Positions 22,740 through 34,864 of a stretch of 64,000 bases of DNA are shown here, piece by piece; the first letter of the stretch is position 1, and each line of letters begins with the position of its first letter. The translations under genes and the position numbers were made by a program. The notes below the pieces were generated by a model that saw only the letters and a program-made list of their open reading frames with translations, searched no databases and was not told the DNA's origin. This DNA comes from Liolophura sinensis (taxonomy: Eukaryota > Mollusca > Polyplacophora > Chitonida > Chitonidae): assembly GCF_032854445.1 (NCBI RefSeq), contig NC_088296.1, positions 22,931,853-22,995,852 of the forward strand, written 5' to 3'.

Positions 22740-22950
22740 GAGCATCTCAACCCGATGGCAGTGAGTTCAAGTCAAGTTTAAGTCCACCTGATGCTGGCTT
22801 CCCCACCGGCCGAACGTGGGAAGGTCTGCAGCAACTTGCGGATGGTTGTGGGTTTCCCCATGGGTTTTGCCCTGTTGCCTCCCACCATAATGCTGGCTGT
22901 GGTCGTATAATTGAAATATTCTTGAGTACAGCATAAAATAAATAAATAAA
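22740..22950 (+). repeat. tRNA-SINE, missing 5' head
   Basis: Plus-orientation from box B (CAGTGAGTTCAAGTC) through GTGGGAAGGTCTG, CTCCCACCATAATGCTGGC to (AAAT)n. Directly abuts the next copy. Confidence 0.85.
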
Positions 22951-22965
22951 TAGTTCGCTGAGCGG

Positions 22966-23203
22966 GATCTCAATGGCTGAGCAGGCTAGGTGCCAGAGCG
23001 ATACAATGGCCCGGGAGCCTCTCACCAAAACGGTCCCTGTGAGTTCAAGTCCAACTCATGCTGGCTTAATCTCCGGCTGTATATGGTAAGGTCTGCTAGC
23101 AATATGGACTTCGTGCGTTTTCTTCTCGCCATAATGCTGACCGTTGTTGTATAAGTGAAATAATCCTGAATAAGGTGTAAAACACCAATCAAAACAATAA
23201 ATT
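22966..23203 (+). repeat. tRNA-SINE, full length, diverged
   Basis: Plus-orientation with a decayed head (CTCAATGGCTGAGCAGGCTA), box B (GTGAGTTCAAGTCC), body and tail GGTGTAAAACACCAATCAAA. In tandem with the preceding copy. Confidence 0.8.
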
Positions 23204-24395
23204 AGTTTCCCAACGTAAAGGCCTTCAAATCTAGTACTTTCTTAAAAGGCAGATGGCAAAATTGTCATTATTCCGTGTAGGCGTGATTAAGCAGTGATAT
23301 ACTGTCATTTAAATCGTGTATTTTTCGAGACTATTGGCTATGATGTAAAGGTGGAATCAGTTTATGCAAAGAATCAGTTTTTACAAAAAAATACCGACCA
23401 TCTCAAGATAGTTTCAAATGTGAAATCCCATGCCAAAGGGAAGGGCTTTAGCCGCTCTGTGGGGACCTGTTTTTAATATATTATACCGTAAGTATTGATA
23501 TATATATATAGTTAAGTATCAGATTTTGACCACGACGTTAAGCCATAATTAAGTGAGTAAATAAATAAATGTAATCTGGTGTATGCATGAGTGATTTTGC
23601 CGGTAATAAGTACATACCAGGCTGCTCAGACCGAGATATAATACCAACAGGAAAAAGCAAACCTCCCAAACATTTGGTGCCGGGAATAATGTCATTACCT
23701 GGAGATAGGTGACAAACGATAGCGCTGGTCCTCAAAGAGAAAGAGAGAGAGAACTAGGATACTACAGAAAAACTTCCTCTCCTTTCATCAGTGGCTATGG
23801 CCTGCTACGCTTCTATGTAGCCATACAAAGTGTGTATAGTTCAAATCATAACGAAGATCCAACATTATCATGTAAAATTTGTTCTCAATTCTCTTATTTT
23901 TTTAAATTAATAATTGACACCGCGATGGATCTTAGAATCGAATTCGTTTATTTACAAGAAGACAAAACAGCACAGTTTTGACGGTACGTTGTAAAAACAT
24001 TAAATTGGGTTTCCATTTTCTGGTACACCTCTTTTTCCTTCCCAGCAATATTGCATTTGTTGTAAAGTATAGTTTTTAATCAACTAACTTCTCCCTGACC
24101 TTAGAAGTTTGTTTTGTCCACAGACTTACCCTTTACCGGAAATTGCAGTAAGCAAGGCTTAAAATATAGCAGGAAGCAACAGACATGGCTCCTGTCAGCA
24201 TTACCTGTGATGATCACTTCAGTCACGCGCCCCACGTGTGGTAAACGACACTGGTTTATTTGCAACTCGGTTGCTTTTTGAACTTCACTATTCGCGTTTC
24301 GCCTAATGGGGGAATTAAGAACGGATTGACCCCACGCGGCGCCGCTAGCAGCATAAGTGAGACAGACAGTTTTAAAGCTGTTCACGTCTTAGGTT
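23204..24395. other. Intergenic sequence without recognised feature
   Basis: A short (TA)n near 23500 and several chance frames; no coding motif recognised. Confidence 0.4.
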
Positions 24396-25558
24396 GAGTG
24401 ACACATTTAACGATGCTCACAAGATCACCGGGACACTCTGATCATCACCCAATTACTCAGACCAGAGAGGGAAGTCTCCTTGTCCGGAATGGCTATACCC
24501 TCAGAGTTAATGGTAGAAAAGATGACTGGATAGGATGGACATGCACGGTAAACAGCTGTCCTGGCCCACTCTGTACTAGAAACGATCTCATCAGCAAAGT
24601 CGATCGAGATCTTATCCATGTTCCAAACAGGTGTGAGTAAGGCCATGCAGAATATTCGGAAAAGAACCTTTGAAAAGATAGCACCTATACCAACGACATA
24701 TAGAACTAGTGAATCTCCCAACAGAAGAAGCTGTAGATCAGTCTGAAATAGTCAGAAACCTCCCAACTTTTGAACAAATGAACGACCGACTTTATAGACA
24801 ACGAAAAAAGAACATGTCTCCCATGCCGTCGACCAGAAAAGGCATCATTCTTCAGGGAGAGTGGACGAAGACTTTAACTGTAGACGACTTCCTACTGGCC
24901 GTTGAGGAAGACAAGATTGTCGTGTTCGGCACAGAATTCAGTCCAATCCAATCCATGGCACCTGTCAACAACACCAGTCATCTACGGAGATGGGACCTTG
25001 TTTGCATCACCACGCAATTATTAGCAGATCTACACCTTGCATGCCTTGGGTCGAGGGCATGATGTTCCCCTTAGTATTATGCTTACTACCAAACAAGGCC
25101 CAGTCCACCTATGAGAGAGTATTATGGATTAAGAGACTCCGTGGTAGCGAGGAACATCAGTTTCAACACTGCCCCACCCCCCACCCCCACACACAGAGAA
25201 TTCAGACGATGTTTTTTTCATTATGCGCAATGCATATGGCGTCAAATCCAGAAGCAGGGCCTCCAGGGGTTCTACCAGGCCGACAGAGAGCTTCGTTCGC
25301 CGTCTTCGTGTTCTACCCAGAGTACCACTTGGCAAGCTGGGCGATGTTTGGATTGACACTATAGCAGAAGCACCCGTCATTAAAGCAACATCAAACCTGG
25401 CCGATTATGTCGCACGACAAATCATCTGGATGGATGGGCACAAAACACTGAACGGTGTAGTAATGAAGGCCCATCCAAATGTCTTTGAGACAATACTGAC
25501 TCTGAAAAAAGACCAAGCTTCAAATGAGTTGAAGATACAACAGTTCGAGAGTGTTTAA
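24396..25558 (+). pseudogene. Decayed FLYWCH-zinc-finger / MULE-type transposase
   Basis: Three open segments in different frames carry the family's features in order. At 24464-24640 is a FLYWCH zinc finger (GSLLVRNGYTLRVN, WTCTVNSCPGPLCTRNDLI). At 24709-24970 is the spacer typical of FLYWCH-MULE proteins (LPTFEQMNDRLYRQRKK, then P-rich, then DDFLLAVEEDKIVVFGTEF). At 24984-25135 is the transposase-core signature GDGTLFASP, then QIYTLHALGRGHDVPL, with an in-frame TAG inside. The C-terminal segment at 25223-25558 (LGKLGDVWIDTI..., then a charged end) closes it. Multiple frameshifts and stops show that it no longer makes a transposase. No terminal inverted repeats were located. Confidence 0.7.
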
Positions 25559-26101
25559 TTTATGGTTAACTTATTCCATTCTTCGTGTTGTATGTTACTT
25601 ATAAATAAAGTTGTAAAAATAAAATGTAACATACGTTTCATAATTGTGTTCAGCTAATGGCATATATGTAATCCTTCTTTTAATCCGACCGATACCTGGT
25701 GAGAACGTCTAATCCGTCTGGACCGCTATTCGCATTTTGCCTAATCGATTTTAGGTAGGCGAAGTAGGTGAAATGCGAAGACACCACCATACCCGCGAAT
25801 ACAACAGCGGGGCACGGAAAAGCAATACAAAGCAAGCAGTGAAACACAGAATCGAGTTACCCGTTTAAAAAAGTCGATAAAATGTTTCACACTGTCTTAG
25901 CTGAATCCATGAATTAAGCAAAACTGGAATTGTTTTCTAGTGTATTCGACCTGCAAATGAAACATGTACCAGTTTTTACCAATGAACAGGTGGCTGGAGA
26001 AAACAGCAGACATATAAAAAAATTTTATTCTGAGCAGTCTGCGGGTCCAGATAAGAACAGGTATCTTCTCTGTTCTTGGAGAATAAGCTAGCTCCAGTAT
26101 T

Positions 26102-26372
26102 TTTTTTATTTATTTAATTAGTGTTTTTACGCCGTGCTCAAGAATATTTCACTTATACGACGGCGGTCAGCATTATGATGGGTGGAAACCGGGCAGAGCC
26201 AGGGGAAAACCCACGACCATCCGCAGGTTGGTGGAAGACCTTCTCACGTACAACCGGAGAGGAAGCCAGCATGAGCTGGACTTGAACTCGCAGCGACCGT
26301 ATTGGTGAGAGACTCCTGGGTCATTACGCTGCGCCAGCGCGCTAAAAAAACTGAGCCGCAGAAGCCACGCTA
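26102..26372 (-). repeat. tRNA-SINE, full length
   Basis: Minus-orientation: T-rich tail, AGTGTTTTTACGCCGTGCTC, body, GGACTTGAACTCGCAG (box B), CTGCGCCAGCGCGCTAAA (box A), ending at GCCGCAGAAGCCACGC. Confidence 0.9.
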
Positions 26373-26752
26373 GCTCCAGGAGCCATTCATGAATGGGGTT
26401 AGAGGATTAGATACATACAACGCCGGCATGGCCACGACCAGATATGCTAATCAGTCATGTGTCTGACGTAAAATAAAAAGCCAAAGTTTATGTAATATAA
26501 ACAGATATATAAATAAAGTGTCCAAAAGTCAAAACCATATACCGTTACTTCAGGTGCCACCCTTTTGATTACACTTTCAATAATTTCGCATTGGTCGGAT
26601 ATTTTTACTGTAATAGGAATCAGTCATGCAGTTGTGGTGGAAGTGATTGTAGCTGTAGAGGTTGATTTGCGGACCCTAAGCACAGCCCCAAAGCGAAAAA
26701 AAAGAAGACTAAGCGATAGGGATAGATGTAATAAGAGTAAACAACAGATGCA

Positions 26753-26855
26753 GACAACATATGGGGATAACCAATGTACACAACACATGGGGATGATAGT
26801 TGGAGACAACACATGGGGATAACCAATGTACACAACACATGGGGATAACAGATGC
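26753..26855. repeat. Short tandem repeat, ACAACACATGGGGATAACC type
   Basis: Four imperfect copies of a unit containing ACACATGGGGAT, alternating with AACCAATGTACAC, in about 100 bases. Confidence 0.8.
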
Positions 26856-27227
26856 AGATGCGTGTAGCATGTGAGGATAATAGGTGAAGATGGAATCAAC
26901 GAATGTAATTCTGTATATTTTAGGGTAAAAATCATTTTTCTCCGAGGCGGCTATTTTCGGTCCATGGAATTGGGCAGGGAATGCAAGAACAACTGCGCTT
27001 TCCCGAGACGAGGGTCAACAACTTTTACCGAACATACACTGTTTGAAGATCATTTACAATAGAGAATGCTTGATTTGCAACTAATTTATCTCTGAAGGTA
27101 TGAAAAAGGTCATACCGTTGTATGTAAACCTGTCAGAAATGTTGCGCAACTGCTCTTAATTGCACATAGCATGTACATGAGTGGGTGTACGAGTGTATGA
27201 CGAAAGTCTCACAAGAAGTTTGTTGCT

Positions 27228-27508
27228 TGTTAAATATGATGATAACACATCATTTTGAGTAGTTCTAGGTCAATGACGTCAAATAAGTTGCTACTGACAT
27301 CACTGTATATTTTTTTTACCTAGCTTTGCGTAAGCCATGGTGCTACGGGCGTGTAAATTGTTACTATTTATGCATTTATTCGAACAGTTAGAATAAATCT
27401 CTGACTGAGGAAAATTGGGAAGAGGCCGTATTTCATGTGACCATTTGCCAGTGATCATACTGTTGTCGCTGCTCTAGTTTTCCTCTCTGTGCTGTACTTA
27501 ATACATTA
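27228..27508 (+). repeat. Copy A of a dispersed repeat (partner 44640-44916)
   Basis: Shares GTTAAATATGATGA plus AACACA, GAACAGTTAGAATAAA, and CATGTGACCATTTG plus ATCATACT blocks in the same order and spacing with 44640-44916. Non-coding. Confidence 0.65.
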
Positions 27509-28153
27509 TATTTCATCCGATCCTTCGGAACATGACGTTATTTGTGAGCAGCCAAAGTTTTGGACAAGTCATGCAATACTGTAAGATTTTTAAAACTTTG
27601 GTGACAAAATAGATTGATCCCCAAAATTCTCCTTTTTTCAGATTCACAACTACAGGATAAGCATGAATCCATTCCGTCATTTATTTGATGACCTATTTAA
27701 TAGGCGTAGACGAAGTTTACTACAACATTTAATTGTCAGAATAGTGACTCATTATTACAAACTCTGAGTTACTCTACATTTGATATAGTTGTCTAAACGT
27801 GTGTTAAAGTTAAACATAAAAAAAATACCAGTCTCATCATAAGACAAAGCAAATTGCACGTTATTCTGGACTAAAGTTAGAACAAGCGGGGCTTGGGTTC
27901 TGATACACTTTTTAAAAATGGTCCCAGAACTGGTATTTGTCAAGCAATTTACGACTTACGTCACAAAAGTGCAAGTGATTTAAAAGGCACATGCAGAACT
28001 GGATAGAACTCAGATTCCCGTTGATGGATCGTTCTGCATTAATAAATCAGCGCACAGATTTAAGACTTCCAAGCAGCATTTCAAGAGTAGCTCTGTCTTA
28101 ATTTTTGACTCAAGTCTGAACACGTTTGATAAATGTCGACGTAAGTTACTTAC

Positions 28154-28243
28154 GACCCTGGAAGATTCAATGCCTTTAAATATGTAGAGATAAACCCAGC
28201 CAAAAGCAACGATTAGGACTGTCAGCAGTTGCCATTTTAACAT
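28154..28243 (-). CDS. Possible first exon of a type II membrane protein
   Basis: Minus-strand ATG at 28243 begins MLKWQLLTVLIVAFGWVYLY, a short cytoplasmic end with one membrane anchor, followed by a charged stem. GTAAGT occurs exactly at a codon boundary (28153), giving a 30-codon exon. Without splicing the frame continues to 28010 and 77 codons. Golgi glycosyl- and sulfotransferases start this way, but no catalytic exon is seen on this strand to the left. Low confidence. Confidence 0.3.
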
Positions 28244-28454
28244 CCAAGGTCACCGATTCCTGTAAAAATATTCAGCACACTAATTCGAGTAGAAAGATTA
28301 CAGGTTTAGGGAAAGTTTCATTAAAATCCATTTTTCTTTTAAATTTTAATTGACATATCCAGCGTGCAGCAGGATACGTGTGAAACGTAATGGATATTTC
28401 TAACATATAATACAAGTTTAAATATGTAACCACAAACGCCTTACGCGTTGACTG

Positions 28455-28588
28455 GAAAGTTCTTCAGGAACCTGCGGATGATCACTGATTTCTCCCGAGA
28501 TCTGGCCTGTTTCCTCCCATCATAATGTTGGCCGTCTTCGAATAAATGAAATATTCATAACTACGACGTAAAACGCCAATCAAGCGAT
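28455..28588 (+). repeat. tRNA-SINE, 3' part
   Basis: Plus-orientation: GAACCTGCGGATGATCACTG, TTTCCTCCCATCATAATGTT, GACGTAAAACGCCAATCAAG. Head absent. Confidence 0.8.
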
Positions 28589-29047
28589 TATAACAGATCC
28601 GTGGTATTAAGTGATGAAATAAGAAATCTTATTCGACTTGTCTCAAGATAATACATAGTTAAAAGTAAAACTCGTTAACAAACTTTATTGGTCGGCTCGA
28701 TTTGAATTCTGTAAGATGTCGGTTTCCACTCTATGGTACATTGCTAACAGAGCAAATGCCTATTCTAAACTTGCCTACGTGATATTAGAAATGAGAAGAA
28801 ATAAAACATGTGAAGGGCGTACCGCCAAAACTCTTCAGTAGCTAACCGAAGTCCACTTACGGTATCCTGTCGCCCGGACTGTAACGCTGGTAACGTTGAT
28901 CTTTGCCTCCGTTAAAACAGGTACACAAATATGGTCAAATAGTAGACGCCAAGAAAGTCATGTAGTATAGAAAGTTAACAAAAGACAGCGTCTTCACTGA
29001 GATGCCAACAGCTGAGATAGTCAAGAATTTCTTCGTCAGAACTGCAT

Positions 29048-29221
29048 TGTATTTTTATTTATTTTACTTATTTGATCGCTGTGTTACGCTGGACTTAAGA
29101 ATATTTCATTTACATGACGGCGGTCGGCATTATTGTTTCCTCCCACCATGTATTATATTGGCTGTCGTCCTATAAGTAAAATATTCTTGAGTACGGCGTA
29201 AAACACAAATCAAATACATAA
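29048..29221. repeat. Two SINE tails head to head (inverted repeat)
   Basis: 29048-29131 is a minus-orientation tail (ATTTGATCGCTGTGTTACGC ... GACGGCGGTCGGCATTATTG). It is followed at once by a plus-orientation tail at 29136-29221 (TTTCCTCCCACCATGTATTA ... GTACGGCGTAAAACACAAAT). Together they form an imperfect hairpin with arms of about 80 bp. Confidence 0.8.
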
Positions 29222-30359
29222 TAAATGTACTACAGGAATATTGATTTATTTTTGCTTGTTGTTCTAAATCCGGTTTTTCGTGGAAGGATTCCACTAATTA
29301 ACCTGTTATAAAATTAACGGTTATGAGAGGGATCAGCTTTGGGAGTTGTCTAATGGGAATCCCTGTTTGCTTCGGATCCTATTTTATCTCAAGAATCGCG
29401 ACGTTGGTGAATAAAAAGCAATGAACTGCAGGACTATAATGTTGTTGTCGTACATACAGCTCATCAGCCCATTGTCAACTAGAATAGTTCTTTCTGGAGA
29501 AGAGTTCAGGATGGAATTTTATGATAATAGGCCTGGCAGGGCTGCATCGCAATCATCGATTTGGGGAAACACGAGAAATTACCACGCAAAGGAAATTACA
29601 CACAGCTTTCAATTTTCAATATTCAAAAAAATGTTCATGTCTAAGTAATCTATTTGTCAACCCACTTCATTAATTCGTATTAACAAGAGTGTGTCCCTTA
29701 TTATTATGTTTTAGTGGGTGCAGCTGAGTTAGTTTATTAAGGCTAAAGCCAAAAGAGGTGGAAGTGTGTGCGTTCGACCTCAAACCATGGGTCCATTCGA
29801 AAACGCTTACTGAAGAACTAAAACAGTCTCACTTAGCAACTGCGGAAGTAATTAGTGATAACTTCTCCACAGAAGTTTCTTAACTGTTTTGAAACTGTTT
29901 TACGATTTGAGTGTTCAAATACTTTCCCTCCAATCATTCAAACATCAACTTAGAGTGAGAAAAATTAGAACTCACAACAGTTACTTGTAGATTCATCAAC
30001 CTGTGATTTATTTTTAAACTAACCCGGCGTAAATGAAAACAGTACCAACGTTATATGCAAAAATGAGTCAAATGGGTGTGAAACTTTGCATTTTCAGACC
30101 CTAAGCGTTCCTCTACTCTTTATAAAATTGCTTGTGTTTTGAATTTTTAGAAAAAAGCACCCTAGTAGATTTAGTATCCATCTTGGCTATTCAAGATAAA
30201 TTTTCCTAGCTACCTTTTTATTTTGTTTGCGTCAAACCTCCCCCCATCTTCCCCCCTCCCCCCCGCCACACACACACATGTGACCGCAAATTTGGTAATG
30301 GCTTACAGCTTATTTTAAAACGGTTCTAGCGGGTCCTTGAAGCCGTATTTACATTGGCC

Positions 30360-30508
30360 AAGTATGTGGAAGGTCTGCAGCAGCTTGGGGATGGTTGTGG
30401 GTTTCTCCCGGGCTCTGACCGGTTTCCTCCCGCCATAATGCTGGCCGCCGTCGTACAAGTTAAATATGCTTGGGTACGGCTTAAAACACCAATCAAGTAA
30501 AAACATAA
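30360..30508 (+). repeat. tRNA-SINE, 3' part
   Basis: Plus-orientation: TGTGGAAGGTCTGCAGCAGC, TTTCCTCCCGCCATAATGCT, AAAACACCAATCAAG. Head absent. Confidence 0.85.
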
Positions 30509-30756
30509 ATACAATGTCAAAACTTGAACAAAATGGTTAATACAGACTGAATTATACGTGTAATTATATAGTGCACTACTTTCCATGACCCAGGTCATAA
30601 TTATCGGTCTACAAGACATACGAGTAAATCCACTGTCAGTGACATGCGCAATGACTAACTTAAGTCGCGTATTGATTAACATTAACAATTAACAAATAAG
30701 GCCATGGCCATTGCGTAAGTCGCTAAGCACAATAATGTAAAGCAGAGATTTTCTCC

Positions 30757-30763
30757 TATAAAA
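30757..30763 (+). promoter_or_regulatory. TATA box of the PAN/EGF/fibrinogen-like gene relic
   Basis: TATAAAA in CTCCTATAAAAGCG, 44 bp before the ATG at 30801. The promoter element is intact although the coding sequence is broken. Confidence 0.55.
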
Positions 30764-31409
30764 GCGTGTCCAGTCTGAGATTCACGGAGATCTAGTTAAG
30801 ATGAAGCCCAGTGATGGAATCGCAGTATATCTCTACTTTTGTACATTTTTATCTACAACAAGTGGTGCGGATACAGTAAATCGTTTGCACACGTCTACAT
30901 TCAGATCTCTGCCAACCAGAAGAACGAGCCTACAGACCCTGGTGATGAGATAGCCGTATTGGGAGCCCGTTCTCCGGTGGGGTGTGCAATGTGCCAACCG
31001 AGGCACTCGCATGTCTTTTAACACGAACCACGAAAACTTCAATGGACTCCCAGTCAGATGTGAGCTATTCAACAAGAGGGCTAACCAATATAACTTACAT
31101 CTATCGGGGTGCAGATATTTTGAAAAAATAAGGGACGGTTACGTATTTAAATTATCCTCGCTTGTAAAACTTTTCTGTATGAAAAGTGCTTGATTTAAAT
31201 TGAAAGACTGATTACTGCCTGTTTCAAAGTGGGTGTGTTTTTCGAAGCTGTTGTAAAATACGCCTGATAATAATTTCCCAAGACGACGTACAGCGCTTTT
31301 CTCATCGTTGCGGCAGATTTCTAGAACGGCCCCTTGTGTACGAAAATTACAACACTGGTAAAGTGCTATGTTATTGTATATTTACTATGTCAGTAGACAA
31401 CCAAACAGA

Positions 31410-31511
31410 ATGAAACCCAAACAAATGGCTTTGCTTGTTTCGATTTCAATCTTAGTCCCAAATTTGCTTTCACAAACGTGTCCAGGAGCGGTCCCGCAAA
31501 GTCATGTCTAA
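31410..31511 (+). CDS. Tiny ORF with signal-peptide-like start (doubtful)
   Basis: ATG at 31410 gives 33 codons with a hydrophobic core (MALLVSISILVPNLLSQTC) and a stop. It has no TATA box and no good donor. Recorded only because it lies inside the FReP-like relic's first intron. Confidence 0.12.
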   Translation: MKPKQMALLVSISILVPNLLSQTCPGAVPQSHV

Positions 31512-31740
31512 CTAACAACTTAAGCCAAGCCAAACTTTGACACAATGAAATCAAGTGAACATTGATGACGCGTCCAATATATTAGTTTCTATAGGGCCAA
31601 AAATGACATCTTACAGAGTATGTCAACAATGTTTTGATGGAATCGGGTTCCAAGTTCAGTAAAACTGTCCAATGTATTGGCTTGAAACTATCACCGCAGG
31701 AAATATTTCTAAGAGACTTCATTAACAATAGTTATCAGAA

Positions 31741-31893
31741 ACACAGTCCAGCTTATGCTGGCTTCCTCTCCGGCCGTATGCAGGAAAGTCTACCAGCAAC
31801 TTGAGGATGGGAATGGGTTTTCCCTGGGTTCTGCTTAGTTCCCTCCAACAATTATCTGACTGTCGTCATATAAAATTTCAAATAAATAAGTAA
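31741..31893 (+). repeat. tRNA-SINE, body and tail, diverged
   Basis: Plus-orientation: CAGTCCAGCTTATGCTGGCT, CTCTCCGGCCGTATGCAGGA, TTCAAATAAATAAG. Lies in the relic gene's intron. Confidence 0.8.
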
Positions 31894-32229
31894 ATTCAAA
31901 ACATGTTTACTCTTCAACCTCTTAAGTAAAACAAAAATGGTTTACAAAAATAAGGAGGTGGGAAGACAGGTGTGACTATGTATCTCAGCTGTTCGTTACA
32001 ACGGCTCTACCGACACTGTTGCATCTATTCATTTTTATTATTGTCTTCGTTGCTCTGTGATAAAACTTTGATATTCTTAGAAATGTATTGCTTGTTTTTT
32101 AAAAGATGAGATGTCACAATTGCGACAGAAGTTCTGTGTGAGAATGATGGGAAATACCTGGGGGCTGAAAACTGGCGCAAATGTGTGGGGAATTATGCCG
32201 GTCTCACCTGCCAGAGGATAATGAGAGGT

Positions 32230-34740
32230 AAGTTATTACCTCTGCAGGTGAGAATGTGAGATTCGATCGACAGATTGGTGTTAAATGCTGTGATCAAGCT
32301 TTGTTCACGTATATGCCAGTGGTTAGATTTTATTTTTGAAAGGAGAAAGCTAGTGTTCCTGGACAAAACCACTGACCTTCGACAGGTAGCTGACAAATCG
32401 GTTGACCTAAAATTGCAACCGAAATATCGAGAGCTAAATTCAAATACGCGACCTGATTGGTCATTTACCTAATAGCGAGTCTGCTGGGAATCAGGCCCTG
32501 TCAGAGATCACACAATAACAGTGACAAAACACTTATAGGTTTCACATATTAAACCAATATCATAGTCTTGTTTTAGACAATTGTTCTAAAGATATTATTC
32601 ATAAAAACACGTGGACATGTTTTAAACAATCCCAATGGGAATAAGCAATGATAACGCGAGTATTTACTGTTCTTATTATAGTATTCATAAGAACTAAGAA
32701 ATATACCGATGAAAAAGTTCCGATCGTGAATGGATTGAAACTGATATACAAATAAGAAGATATAAACAAGTACTTGCAGTTTTGTCTTTGTACTCGTATA
32801 CTTAACAAAACGGTTTCCTTGCCCACCACACACATGCCCCTACTGATTAGGTAAATCTGTATAAAATAGTATGATTAGTAATAGTATGCAATAATTTGCT
32901 TTGCATACAGTTATGTGTTGTTATCCCCTACTGTTGTCTTTTTTTCTGTCAGCGAGTCGCCTACATTCAGGTCTTAGTAAAATCCCTCATACTCGCTACA
33001 AAAAATTGACTGCTGTCAGTGACACGTAACAACACAAGCTATACATATAGGTGTGTTTGAAGCCTATATTGTTGCAAGGAATATGACTTTGAGCACTTTT
33101 TCTAATTTATGGTGCTTAAATCCATAAGCTTAATTATTTTAAAGCCATTGGCATGCCAGATATTGAGTGGAGTTCAACGTGTTTTGACGGAGGGCAACAC
33201 TAGCTACCTGTCAACCCTGTTACTGACACTGTCACATTTGAAATTGTTGAAAACTTTTAGTATAATATAAAGTTAATACATGACTTTCATTTAATTTCTT
33301 GTAGTATATGGTCCCACGGAGGTGTGCATTTAGGAATGGATGCTACGAAATTTAAGCCATGTAGTCTATTCACAGAGACAGTGGTGTAGGCTGTGGTACT
33401 GCATGACGTTTACTCTAACTGCTTTTGACGCAGATATTTTCAGATAAATTACTGTCGAAGCCCACTGTCCGGCATGTAAACTTGCTCTTGAATATTCATG
33501 ACGTGACCCGAGGCAATGAGTTCTTGGTGTTCAAACTAAGCTAATGTCTCTCTGCAAAAGTTGTCTGAGAAAGCAGTGATATAAAATTTATACATGCATG
33601 CACCATAGAAAAGGGTACAGATCATGCCTGCTTTTCAAACCTTTTCGTCTAATTTGAAAAAGAGTATAATTGCTTTTGTCAAAATTTCATTCTGATGAAA
33701 TAAAACTTTCTTCAAGGTTTTGGCATATCTGGTTACAAGTCATTTTCTAGCTCCAGGCCCTTGCGTCCAATGTCTATAGCTGTTTTTGTTCGAACGTTTT
33801 TGTTTTTTGTTTTTTTTTTGACAACTTTTTTTTAAAACAACTCAACATATTGCTCCTCTTAATTGTATTATCTTTCACTGTTTGGCGGTTGGGCAGGTTT
33901 GAACCATAGAGAGAATTGTGCATTTTTTCAGACTTGAAGGAAAAAAGATCAGACTCAGGCGGCAAAACTCCAACAAACTTCAAAATTGATAAGCATGCAC
34001 CAGTGGAGTACAGTTGCTGCACCCACAACACCCTGTCCAGAACCAACGACCCACCTACCCGAACAGGCAAATGTCCAACCAAAAACAATAAAACACAAAC
34101 ATTGCCACAAAACCCACACCTCCTTCTGTTAATGAGCATGTATAGAACAACTGCGAAGATGCGAAGTTATATTGTCAGAAAATAATCCAGAATTTATCAC
34201 AATTTATGGATTGGATCTGTTGACAGAAGCAGTGGAAATGTAACCCATTCTTAAACATTAATTCAATAAGGTTTGCCATCACAACATCTTCTGCAAAAGT
34301 TATTTTCTGAGTGCTACAATGTGAAGTTTAATAAAATAAATGCAATGCTTATGGAAATAAATGTTTCAATAAACGTTACAAGAATAACAATTACTTTAAC
34401 AGCAGAACTTCACTGCTCAGCACGTTGTAGTATGGCTCTACACTCTGTGCTTTGTAGAAAATTGCTCATTTTTCTGCGAATTGTAATCTTTCAAACTGAT
34501 ACGTATAAAACTGGTTGCAAAATCCGCTGTACATATAAAAATATTTGCGCAGTATATATTTTCCAAAGTAGGCCTACATTTGTAAATCGCTTTAATGTTT
34601 ATGGCACATTTATCTATTACTCTAATGTCTCTGATATTTTGGTGAATCTGGAACAATCATGAATTTTCATAAAATGCTTTGGACATGTCTGTATGTTGCT
34701 CTAGTGTATAGGGTATATCTACATATGGTGATATGTTGAA
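32230..34740. other. Intronic or intergenic sequence without recognised feature
   Basis: AT-rich sequence between the EGF-like and fibrinogen-like exons. Chance frames on both strands (for example 33774-34139 minus) are low-complexity Lys/Thr/Phe-rich and unconvincing. Confidence 0.4.
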
Positions 34741-34864
34741 ACGCCCTATTTCAGATTGCTCCGAAGGTTACACAGATCGTGCTGGGACTGAAGGGCAGTA
34801 CCTCATCCAACCTAAGGATTCGCCGGTACCTTTCTAAGTCCATTGCAACCATTTTGCCTCTGGC

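Larger units (their letters stand above)
30801..34861 (+). pseudogene. Relic of a secreted PAN/apple - EGF-like - fibrinogen-related (FReP-like) gene
   Basis: 30801-31193 starts with a signal peptide (MKPSDGIAVYLYFCTFLSTT) and in the same frame, after a TAG at 30951, continues into a PAN/apple-like segment (MSFNTNHENFNGLPVRCELF, then CRYFEKI). A +1 frame just before it reads SPVGCAM, so a frameshift is also likely. 32129-32227 is an EGF-like exon (CENDGKYLGAENWRKCVGNY, AGLTCQ), phase 1 to phase 1, donor GTAAGT. 34755-34861 (acceptor CCTATTTCAG) joins in phase to DCSEGYTDRAGTEGQYLIQP, the usual opening of a fibrinogen-related domain. After DSPVPF a TAA replaces one residue before VHC (family: VYC). 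The rest of the domain is missing because a satellite array begins at 34865. Such proteins act as secreted lectin-like recognition molecules in molluscs. Domain identity is good; single-gene assembly is inferred from phase and order. Confidence 0.6.

Noticed and set aside
28010-28153. Extension of the minus-strand anchor ORF past GTAAGT
   Set aside because: The donor at 28153 is strong and the extension lacks recognisable features, so the spliced reading was preferred; this is not proven.
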